Shown here one piece after another: positions 52,079 to 62,700 of a stretch of 64,000 nucleotides of DNA. A program made the translations under genes and the position numbers. The stretch's first letter is position 1. The number at the start of each line of letters is the position of its first letter. Under the pieces are notes generated by a model. The model was not told the origin of the DNA, did not search any database, and saw nothing but the letters and a program-made list of their open reading frames with translations. This stretch comes from Enterocloster lavalensis (GTDB lineage Bacteria; Bacillota; Clostridia; Lachnospirales; Lachnospiraceae), in contig NZ_CABJCG010000017.1 of the NCBI RefSeq assembly GCF_902364025.1, positions 70,407 through 134,406 of the forward strand, in the 5' to 3' direction.

Positions 52079-52516
52079 TTAGAAATCTTTTACAGCCCAT
52101 TCCCTATTGTTTTTGAGATATTCAACATATTTCGCTTCCCGAACAGGATTTCGGTCGGTTATTGGATTGCTGATCTCATACAACTTTTTTAAACCAATAT
52201 CTGTAATTATAACGTAAAATTTCTTGATTGACTCCACAAATTCCTCTTTTGTTTTATAAAAATATCCGAATTTGCTCGGAGGATTCCATTCTTCCGGTAT
52301 CAATTCTTTGGGATAAATAACTCTTCTCACAGGTCGGTCAACCATAATGCGTAAATTGATATCTATTGAATGACCAAATAACTCGACTACCTGATTTTCT
52401 CGTGTGAACGTCCAATTATCAATGTCTTCTGATGCTGTTTCATAGGAAAATCCCCGCGATATCAAAGTTGGATAAATTATTGCTTTTATGTATTTACATT
52501 TTTTAGTATATTCCAT
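52079..52516 (-). CDS. Hypothetical protein, immunity-like
   Basis: A 145-residue soluble protein, MEYTKKCKYIKAIIYPTLISR..., not recognised. Lys/Glu-rich, no membrane segment; it contains INLRIMVDRPVRRVIYPKEL and a C-terminal helix KYVEYLKNNREWAV. ATG 52516 follows a G-rich ribosome site (GGGGGG) at normal distance. More AT-rich than the core genome. Its place downstream of the RHS toxin and barstar suggests an orphan immunity gene. Confidence 0.55.
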   Translation of the reverse strand: MEYTKKCKYIKAIIYPTLISRGFSYETASEDIDNWTFTRENQVVELFGHSIDINLRIMVDRPVRRVIYPKELIPEEWNPPSKFGYFYKTKEEFVESIKKFYVIITDIGLKKLYEISNPITDRNPVREAKYVEYLKNNREWAVKDF

Positions 52517-53231
52517 TTACACACCCCCCACCTCCCCAAAAAAATTATAGGTGTGCGCCATTGCAACATAGCGTCGGGGTGACTGTCAATTTCAATTCTC
52601 TTGCGTTTTTCTTACTAAAAACTTACTTGCCATGAATTTTAAAAGGTTGAATATGTCTTACATGGGTGGTGCGGCGGCATCCAGTTTTTCCAGTATTCCG
52701 TATTCTGCCCCCAGCGCTTCTAAACCACCGCTGAAAATCAGAAAACTGCTGGGTAAAAAAGCCCGGATTTGTTATGCTGGATGCCCCCGTTTTTTGAATA
52801 CTTTTTTCCTGCATTTCAGAAAAACTTATGCCACGAGCCAAAGCTGATTTCACCAAAAGCAACGGTTTTATGGCGTTTTCCGGCTTCTAGCAAGGGAATA
52901 CTTTGGTTCAACCACAATATTCAGCAAATTCCCGGCTTTTCCGTGCAAAACAGGATGGATATCCCAATCCTATTCCAACAAGCGGCTCCGGCCAGTCATT
53001 CCTTAGCCCTGTGACGCACCGTGACAGCCTATGTGCCGGTTTTAAGCCCCTGCTCGGAAAGATATACCATTAAGCAAGTATTCTGGCTCGTTGAGCCAAT
53101 GTGGAACAGAGGTATTTCTCCCCAAATCACCCAATATAGCCAGGGTCGAAAAGTGTGCGGGTTAAAGAGGTTATGCTGAAAAGCGCATAACCTCTGGGGA
53201 CATCGCCCGGCAAAGCCGGGCGGTAAATCTA
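52517..53231. other. 715-bp degenerate intergenic region
   Basis: No intact gene. On minus, around 52745-52611, one frame reads FLIFSGGLEALGAEYG then LEKLDAAAPPM, a stop, and DIFNLLKFMASKFL: protein-like, interrupted and without a start, so probably a decayed gene. A short minus frame at 52623-52862 overlaps it in another phase and lacks a ribosome site. The 53000-53160 part has no coding signal. The right end holds the two hairpins after barstar. Confidence 0.5.
53166..53221 (-). terminator. Terminator hairpins after the barstar gene
   Basis: Two hairpins follow the barstar stop on minus: GCCCGGC/GCCGGGC (53205-53221) and AGAGGTTATGC/GCATAACCTCT (53166-53195), the second followed by TTTAA. 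They likely end the toxin-immunity transcript, though the T-run is short. Confidence 0.65.
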
Positions 53232-53753
53232 TCATCCTTTGATTCTATATGCTTCTACAAACTCATGTCTGTTCCAAGATATTTTATATGCTCCTATAGT
53301 GTCTGGAGCAAACTTCGGATTATCAGATTGCAATAATGTTATTAATCTTTCTCCTGTTAACATACGTTGTCTTGATGCTTCACTTAATCTTTCCAAAATA
53401 TCATGTGCCATTTCTTTATCTTTCATATAAAAGGAATCAAAATTTTTAAAAACAAAAGCACAACCACCATCATACGGTATCTCTAAATCATGCAGTAAAC
53501 AGTCGCTCAAAGCAGACATATTCTCTCCGTAGTAATCTGGAAATTCACACATTTTTTTAATTCTCGCATGAAACTCTTTGACACTCAATATTTCACTAAA
53601 ATCTAAAATAATAATTTTATACTGATTACTTTTTAACCAATCCAAATCTTTTATCAATATATTTTCATTACAATATAGTGATATTGAGCCATTAATCAAT
53701 ACTGCCCAATCTACTTTTGAGCAATTATTCACCTGCCGATTAAATGCTGCCAT
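53232..53753 (-). CDS. Barstar-family immunity protein
   Basis: A 173-residue protein of the barstar (RNase inhibitor) family, longer than Bacillus barstar (90). The barstar-like core begins YKIIILDFSEILSVKEFHARI, with FPDYYGENMSALSDCL matching the Tyr-Gly-x-Asn-x-x-Ala-x-x-Asp helix that plugs the barnase active site, and ends with FVFKNFDSFY. ATG 53753 has GGGAGG nine bases upstream. It lies 19 bases after the RHS toxin stop, so it is cotranscribed and the cognate immunity to the barnase-like C-terminus. The N-terminal 45 residues and C-terminal 50 are extra to the minimal barstar. Confidence 0.9.
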   Translation of the reverse strand: MAAFNRQVNNCSKVDWAVLINGSISLYCNENILIKDLDWLKSNQYKIIILDFSEILSVKEFHARIKKMCEFPDYYGENMSALSDCLLHDLEIPYDGGCAFVFKNFDSFYMKDKEMAHDILERLSEASRQRMLTGERLITLLQSDNPKFAPDTIGAYKISWNRHEFVEAYRIKG

Positions 53754-53772
53754 TGATTACAACCTCCCATAG

Positions 53773-56700
53773 CTACCGTATTTGATACCACGTTTTGTAG
53801 TGATCTGGCGTATACCATGCCGAGCCATCCGACCCTGTTACAATTCTTTCCGTACCTCTATTTTGTCCATATTTATAGGGGTTAATATCCCATTCCGTAT
53901 ACGTGGCAACATTGGGATTAGGGATTTTGGTCTCTCCTTTAGCCTTATTGGGTTGATCTCTAAATGGATAATTACCATTATAATCTTCCAAATAAGAATC
54001 AGGATCTTTGTCAATTTTATCCAAAGCCTCTTTAGCTTTCTGCGGTATTTTAGAATCAGAATCCCCCTCATTATCCCCTGGCTTCTCTCCTCCCATCTGC
54101 ATTATAATCGCTACTTTTTCCGCTGTAGCCGGCACACCATCTGCTACATCCATTGTATATACATTGCCAGAGGAGTCCATTACCAATGCTTCTTTGGGTG
54201 ATGGTTTTAGGATATCTGAATTAAATGCTCCGAAGGATCCCAGTGTAGAAATAATTATTTGTGCGTAGTTTACTGCACTGACCCATACCGCTACCTGCGT
54301 GCCCGCATCAAACCAATTATCATACTCCACATCTTTTTTTGTGCTTAAATAAAATTGGTGACCCGCCTCGCCCGCGTAAATATTCTGACTGCTCATTCCA
54401 TCATTTATTATAGTAAAGCCATATTTTAGTCCCTTGATAAAGTCCTTTGTTTGAATGCAGTCCGCAGTTCTCTCGGCAGTTATAGCAGCTATCTCCTGGA
54501 CTGCCTGATCAAGCTGGTTTTTCTGGGTTTCACTCAATGCTAGTGCCTTTTGACCCAAATCATTCCAATATGCACTTCCGCGTCCTTCCATGACCTTTGC
54601 GCCATATGCCCCAAAATAATAATCTTTCAGATCAATCAAGCGCCATTTCAGATCTGTTGAGTCCGCTTGTCCGTAAAGGAACGACCATGTGTTCCAGAAA
54701 CTTCCCAACTGCTCCGGATTATCCGGAATATGGTTATCTGGCCGATCCCACGCATCCCGCGGATCATATCCGCTGGGATCCACATAATTCAGCGGACTAT
54801 TCACCACATACGCATACCGGTTCAACGTCAACGGATTTATAATATTGCCAAGGTACGTGTCCTCCTGGAAAAATCTTCCCTTATTTGGATTATAGTATCT
54901 TGCGCGCAGATATTCAAGCCCGGTGTTCGGGTTGTAGCTCTCTGCATTATAGCCATAGAAATCTGTATGAGCCGTGCTTCCCAGCGTCACCTGTCCATAA
55001 GGATCGTACTGGTACACATTTGTCACCATTCCGTTGTACCATGTATTCGCCGTCACGCTTCCACGGCCATCGTACAGATAATAACTGGTCTGGTCGCATA
55101 CCACACCCCTAGCCTCGGTCCAGATATTATTCCGGGAAATTCTCATATTTCCCGCGTAACTGTAGGACTCCGTGGCCTGGCTGTTTACCGTATACGCAGT
55201 CAATACCTCCGTGTAGCGGCGGTTGGTATCATTCACGTACTCCGTCAGATCGTAGGCTCTTCCGGTCGCCGAACAGATATAGCTGAACAGCTCGCCTTCG
55301 GCTGTCAGACTGCCATCCTCATTCTTGCTGTTTTCCGGCATGTATATCTCGCCGCTGACATTTTTTCCATAGCCGCATACCGCTTCCGGGTTGTAGTTGA
55401 GCTGGAAGGCCCGGTTTCCGTCCCCGTCATAGGCGGCCGCCATCAGCAGCTTTTGCGGATCCTTTACCGCTGTCAGACGATTTTCCGTATCATACTGATA
55501 GCTGACTTCCGCACAGTTCATAAAGCACTCCGCGGTCAGATTGCCGTTGGCATCGTAGGTGAAGGTATACTGTTTTGTCAAATTCCCCACCGTAATGACA
55601 GCTCCCACCATCTGGTTATCGTCGTTGTATGTATAGAATCCCTTTTCCGGCTGTTGAAGGGTAAATGCCTTCTGTTTCATCGCCAGCGTCCGATTGCCCG
55701 CCTCATCGTACTGATAGGTATAGGTGTATTTCTCAAAGGTTCCTTTACTCTCAAAGCATTTGACCAGCTGGCCGTTATCGTCATAAGTAAAGGTCCTTTG
55801 GGTGGTCTCCCACTCCGGGTTCTGGTTATTCCAGGGATTCTCCTCCGAGTGAGCGCAATCGTCCAGCGGTCCGCCCTGGTGGCCGTAGTCCTTGTCGGAC
55901 GTAAACAGGCATTCCTTGGCCGTCTCCCCGATAATCAAGCCGCCATCGTCGTAAGTATACTGATAATCGCTGATCAGGAAGCCGCAAACGCAGAGGTTTT
56001 CCACTTCCACCACCTGATTCCGGGCGTTGTAGGTATAGCTGCTAACGCTTCCATCCGCCCGCACCACCTTTGTCAGCCGGTTTAACGGATCATAATCAAA
56101 CGTGGTCTCCCGGCCGTCCCGGTCCGTCAGCTTTGTAATATTGTCATTCTTGTCGTACTCGTACAGTACGCTCTTTCCGTCCGGGTACAAAATCCCCTTC
56201 AGGTTGTCCGCCTCGTCGTAGACGTATTCCACTGTTTTGCCGGAGCCGTTTTCTGCGGATCTAAGCCTGCCTAAAGAGTCGTAAGTATAGCCGCTTTCTC
56301 CCGTGATGTCCTCCATGGCAATCCGCTGGCCCATCTGGTTATAGACGAACCGCGCCGGATGATCCGCCTCTTCTCCCGCTGCATCCGCGTATTGTTTATC
56401 CACCAATTCATTTAAGGTGTTGTAGTCATAGCGGATGGTATTTCCCACCGGGGTGATTCTCTGGGTCATACGCCCGGCCGCATCGTAAATATACTGTTCT
56501 GTCCGTCCCATAGGACTGGTCAGAGACGTCATATTCCCTTCCAGGTCATAGGTGTACTCCGTCACCCGCAGCTTGGCATCGGTCATGGATGTCAGATTTC
56601 CCATCACATCATAGGCGTAGGACGTCACATTTCCCATGGGATCCGTCACCTGGGTCAGGTTGTCCAGAATGTCGTACTGGAACTGGGTGATCAGGCCGCT

Positions 56701-59700
56701 TGTGGCTTTGCTGGTCAGCACGTTTCCATGGTTATCGTAGGTAAATTCCTGGCTCAGGCCCATCTTATCCGTCAGACTTGTAATCCGGCCTCCCGCGTCA
56801 TACTGTACGGCCTCTGTCTGATTTAACGGGTCCTTGGATCCGATCTGCCGGTTGTCTTTATCAAAGGAATGCTGGTACTCGTATCCCTTGGGATCAGTCA
56901 TGGAGATCCTATTGTAATTCTGATCGTAGCCATAGCGGGTCGTCCGCTGTCCCGGGGTCGTGATACTGGTCAGATTTCCTACCAGATCGTAAACGGCCTC
57001 CGTCGCCTTTCCTTCCGGATCCACGCTCTTTGTCAGCTGATCTACCAGATCATACTGATAATTCCAGGTATGGCCCATGGCGTTGGTCATCTGGTTTTGG
57101 TTGCCGCGGATATCGTAGCCGAAGGCCGTGACGCCTCCTGCCGGATTGGTTGATTTCGTCATCCGGTGCATAATATCGTATTCGTAGCTTGTGGTACGGT
57201 TTAAATTGTCCGTCGCCTCCACGATATTATCCGCCGCGTCGTAAGTAAAGCTCTGTTCCAGGCCCAAAGGCGTCTCAATGCCGGTCAGCCGGTGTACCGG
57301 ATCATAGGTATACTGGTAAACCCCGCCATTTTTCTGGATCAGCTTTGTCACTCTTCGGTTTGGATCTACTTCATATTGGGTTACATTACCCGCTGCATCG
57401 GTGACGCTGGTCAGTTCATCGTGTTTGTCGTAGGTATAGGCAGTCTTTGCCCCCTTCGGGGAAATGGACTGGGTCAGATTCCCCATGGAATCGTACTGAT
57501 ATTCTGTAATCAGTCCGTTGGGATCTTTTGCTTTTACCAGCCTGCTGAGCGCATCGTAGCGGTACTCAAGCTTATTTTGTTCCGGCGTAGTATAGGACAA
57601 TAGACGGGATAACTCATCATACTCATACGCCGTGCTGTTGCCGCGCCCATCCGTCAGGGTGGTCAGACGATCCAGCGCATCGTAGGCGTAGGATGTGGTG
57701 TTTCCTTCTCCGTCCGTGCTGGAAGTCAGATTTCCTTTGGCATCGTACTGGAACGAGGTGGAAGCTCCCAGCGGATTTACCTTTCCGGTCAGACGGTTGA
57801 TTGCATCATAGGCATAGGTATAGACTGCCTCTCCCGGCTCTGTGGTTTTGATCAGGTTGCCTACCGCGTCGTACTCATAGGTGGTGACGGTCCCATCCGC
57901 CTGGGTCACGGAAATCAGGCGGTCCAGGACGTCATAACCATAAGTGGTGGTCGCTCCATCGGTCCCTGTCACGGAAATCAACCGGTTAAATGCGTCGTAG
58001 TCGTAAACTGCTTCCCTTCCAATGGTATCAGTCTGTTTTACCAGATTACCGCTGGCGTCATATTCATAAATCATAATGTTCCCAGCGGTATCCTGGGCCT
58101 TACTAATGCGACCCATTGTATCGTACTCGTACCGTGTTATCACACTGGCCTCATCCCGATAATAGGTCATCCGGTTCTCCTTATCGTAGGACATGGAGAC
58201 CGTATCGCCGTCCGGCAGCACTGTTTTCAGGAGATTACCATTTTCGTCATAGGTATACTCATATATGCCGCCCAAAGCGTCCGTAACCTTTACGGTACGG
58301 CTTAACGCATCCATTTGAGCGGTTGTCTCCCCCTTCAATGCATCGATTACCTTTGTTACATTACCCAGGGAGTCGTATTCCATAGCCGTAATATTTCCTG
58401 CGGCGTCCACCTGAGCCAGCGCCTGCCCGACCACATTATAGCGCCAGGAAGCAGCGTGTCCGTTCTGATCTGTTGTCTTTAACAGCTTCCCTTCCAGATC
58501 ATATTCGTATTGAACGGTTCCGTTTAGGGCATCCTTTAATTCCGTCAAACGCCCCACTGCGTCGTAGGTATAATCGGTTCCATTGCCGGCGGCATTCTCC
58601 ATCCGAATCTGGCGGCCTGCGGCATCGTAGGAGAATCTGGTCTCGCCGCCCAACGGATCTACGGCCCGTACCAGCCGGTTGTTATGGTCATATGCATAGC
58701 TATATACACGATCCTCGTCATCTGACAGGCGGACGATATTTCCATTGCCGTCGTAGGACATGCGGGTAACAGTTCCATTCTGCAAGGTCATCGCCGTCAT
58801 TCTGCCTGCCCCGTCATAGGAATATGACACGCCGCTTCCATCCGGATATGCAATCCCGGTTAAATTACCATTTCGGTCGTAAGTATAGCCGGTAACTGCG
58901 CCCATGCGGTCTGTAAAGGAAAGAGGAAGGTTCAAAACCGGATCATAGGCAAGAGATGTAGCGTTTCCTCTTCGATCTGTCTGTGTGAGAATATTTCCAT
59001 TTCCATCCAGCTCCATGGAAATTTCATTTCCTACCGCATCCGTAATCTTGATCTGCCGGTTTTTTATGTCGTATGTATAACCGGTAACATCCCCCTTGGC
59101 GTTTGTCTCGCTTACCCTGTTATAGTTCCCGTCATAGGCATAGGTCAGGGTGTTGCCCAGTGCATCTTCGCCGGTCAAAATGTTATGCATCGGATCGTAG
59201 GTGAATTCGGTTTTTGTCCCTAACGCGTCTGTCGTTGAGATTACTTCTCCAGCTGGACTAAATTCATAAGCGGTCACTCCGCCATCCGGCGCTGTGGTAG
59301 AAATCTCCCAACCGTTCGCGTTGTATACATGTATCGTGGTATTTCCCGCCCCGTCCGTCTCTTTCAGCAGGCGGTTCATCTCATCGTAAACATAGGTGCA
59401 GCGGTGTCCTTCTCCGTCTGTACAGGCAACCGGAACCGCCTCGTTCCCCTCGTATACAAAGCTTGTCACACCTTTACAGGCATCTGTAATCGCAATCAGA
59501 CGGTTTAATTCATCGTAAGCATAGGAAGTGGTGTCTCCCTCCCCGTTGGTCATTGTGAGAAGATTTCCCACTTCATCATAAGTATAAGTGGTTACATTTC
59601 CTTCGTAATCCGTTACCGTCAAGGGCAGATTGAGCTCATTGTAGGTAAACGACGCGCTGCTGCCATCCTGTCGGATTTCTGACAGAACATTTCCCCACTC

Positions 59701-62700
59701 GTCGTAACGAAAGCTTACTGTTACGCTATTGGCATCCGTTTTGGAGGCCAATTCGTTATCTGCCGTATACTCGCTGATTTCCACGGTTCCGTCCGCATAT
59801 TGGATTTGCGTAATCCGATACTGATCGTCATAAACATAAACCGTGTCGTTCCCCCGGTTATCGGTAAACGTATTTTCTCCGTCACCATACTCTATGGTAC
59901 AGGTATTACCGTTTGCATCCGTCTGCTCCGTCACCCGGCCCTCGCCGTCGTAAACGTTCAGAACCACCCGGCTACCGTTCTCGTCGTACCAGGCTGTCAT
60001 GTGGTGTGCGTCATCATATTCATAGCGCCTGTCCGAACCTTCCGGATCGATAGTTCTCACCAGATCGCCCGCTTCATCGTACTCGTAAGACAGGCTTCTT
60101 CCGTCCGGAAGCCCGATTTGTGTGATCCGGCCGTCCTCGTCCATGGTAATATCAAAGACTTTTCCGGATGGAGATACCACCTGCACCAGAGTATACTCAT
60201 CATCATATTTCAGAGTCGTGGTGTTTCCTTTTCGATCTCTGGCGCTGTAAAGCAGACCCATAAAATTGAATACCCGGACATTTCCCTGCGCATCTTCCAA
60301 CTCCCAGCCGATGGAGTCCGGGATTCCCTCTCCATCTTCTGTCTCGATATCTTCATCCAGCGCTTTGTATGCGGCAGATGAAAAATTTTTATCCGCGTTG
60401 GAGGCGGAAGCGCGTAACACACCGCTTTCAAGTTCTGTATTTTCTTCCGGCTGCGTCTCATCATCCATGCCGACCGCGGCGATATCAATGGAATCCACCG
60501 GGGTCAGCACCATGTTGTAACCGGCCGGCGCTTTATAGGTGCCATCTTCCTGTTTTGAGAACTGCAGGCTGCGTCCGCTCCCATCTGTATACAGTATCGT
60601 CCCATCCTGCAATACCATAATCCGCTCTCCCCAGGGAGAGTTCCAGCCCATGCCAAATTCAGAGCGGAAATATGGAGTCTTGGAGTTATAGCTGCGTTCG
60701 ATTCGGAATACTCCTCCCAGCTCCTCCAATTCTGAATCCGTCTGGTTCATATAAAAGTTGCCCGAAATCATATTGATGGGCTCACCGTTCAAGGGGTGCC
60801 GGAAATCCACGCCGTTTAAATAGCTGTCCAACAGGTATTTTTCCAACCCAACCGGCGGCTTGAAGGTGTATTCCTCATCTGTCTCGGGATTACGGATAAA
60901 CAGAATATTTCCTTCTTCATTCAACTGGAAATCAATATGGTTGTCAGTGCGCAGCTGATTGACCGACACCCCGTAATGCCGGGCAATGCGGGTTAAAATA
61001 TCGGTCTGCTTAATGTCGTAGAGCAAAAAGTCATCGGTGTAGATGACAGCGCTCTCCGCTTCCTCGCCGCTCTGCTCCGGCTCCCCGTCCTCGCCTGTCT
61101 CGATGGTTTGCCCGACTGCCTTTACGCCAAGCCGCACAATGGTGTTAAGTTCAATATCATCCGACGGTATCAGCGCAAAACTCTGCCAGTTTCCATCTTT
61201 TACAGGGCTTTCGCAAACTACCACCGGGCCGCTTGAAACCTCCTCTGCGGCCTTACCGTAATCCGGATACACCGCAGTGTTTTCCGCGGTTACCGGGCCG
61301 TCAGCAGGATTATCTGTTTCATAATCCGCCGGTACCACTTCATAGCTCACCTCAGAACCAGCCTGAGAAATTCCGTGTCCCACAACAGCTAAGGCGTTTC
61401 TTCCGTTTACCCCGGTCTTTTCCACAACCGCATCCACCTCGGCAGTGAGGTCATTGATGTCCATAGTGGCGAAATCCGTGTTGGGAAGCTCTCCCTCCCA
61501 GGATACGACCAGCTTGGGGCCGTACATACTACTGCTCTTATTATAGATTGTCTCGTAGGGCATCTGTTTGCCCTCTCCCTCATGCCCTGAGCTTGGTTCC
61601 ACCTGGGCTGCCAGGGCAAAGCCGGCCTGAATCTCCTGACCGGTTACCCACTTTTCCACTGCCTTGGTCACATCAAATGACAGGATTCCATTGGGCGTTT
61701 CCACATACTGCAGGTCCAGGACTTCCCCCATTTGGCCTTCGTTGGGCATGGTTTTCCAAGTCAGTGTCGTTGCGTTCCAGTTTACTGTAGGCGCGTAAGC
61801 ACAGAGCGCAGTCTGTCCCTGACCGTTACAGGTCTGACTTCCCACGGAAAGGGTTGCGCTTACGATCCCTCCCTGTCCCATGATAGAAGCGATGTTCATC
61901 CCCAGTGCCATAAATACGCGGCAGTTTTTAAGCGCATCGTGGTAACCCACATAGGAATTACCATTGTCGCCGAAATATTTATCCGGGCTGCCGCTTGCTA
62001 CATTTGCATAGAAAAATTCGCTGGGCGTCAGCACAAAGGGACCGGGATCGATCCGCACCGGATATTCCCGGTCAGTGTCCTCCAGCCACTCCTGATCTGC
62101 GGTCAGAGTCATGAGGCCGTCTGCGGATGCAAAATTAAGCTTAATCCGGTCGCTGGCCTCACCGCCCGCATCGATCATAGCCGGAGCCTCGACCACGAAC
62201 ACCGGCTCGCTCTTTTTACGATCATAGGCAATGACGCGGTTTCCGTCCTGATCCAGCTTCAATCCATTGGCACTGATATGGTATTTAAAGACATTTTGTT
62301 CCGTCGGTTCCAGAAGAATGATATCCTCTTTTAGGCTGTTTCCGACCAGCGTGTATTGAAAATCAATATTTTCATACACGTCGCTGTATCGGATTGCGTT
62401 TTCAGAAGCCATGCTCCTGGAAAAATCTCCGCCTTTCGGTTGGATTTTCAGCGTATACTCATCTTTTGTAATGGTGATTCCTGCACTGTTCATCCGCTTC
62501 GGAACTGTTATAGTGTAAGGTCCCGCCTCATTCCGGTACACGGAGGGAAGCAAGGCCATCCTGGCGGTAATCGGTCTATCCTCATCCTGGGCCTCCATCA
62601 ATTTGTCGGAGTCCAGGTTCTGGAACGTATTGCTGATTGACTCGATATTGCCGTCCTCGTCCAGGTACAGCCCGGAATAACCGCCGATCACTGTAGTATA

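Noticed and set aside
52623..52862. 79-residue minus-strand frame as a gene
   Set aside because: No ribosome site and overlaps, in another phase, a more protein-like but interrupted frame; region treated as degenerate.
54667..56085. 472-residue plus-strand frame opposite the RHS gene
   Set aside because: Produced by the periodic YD-repeat DNA read backwards; no start signal and low-complexity Ile/Val/Arg content.
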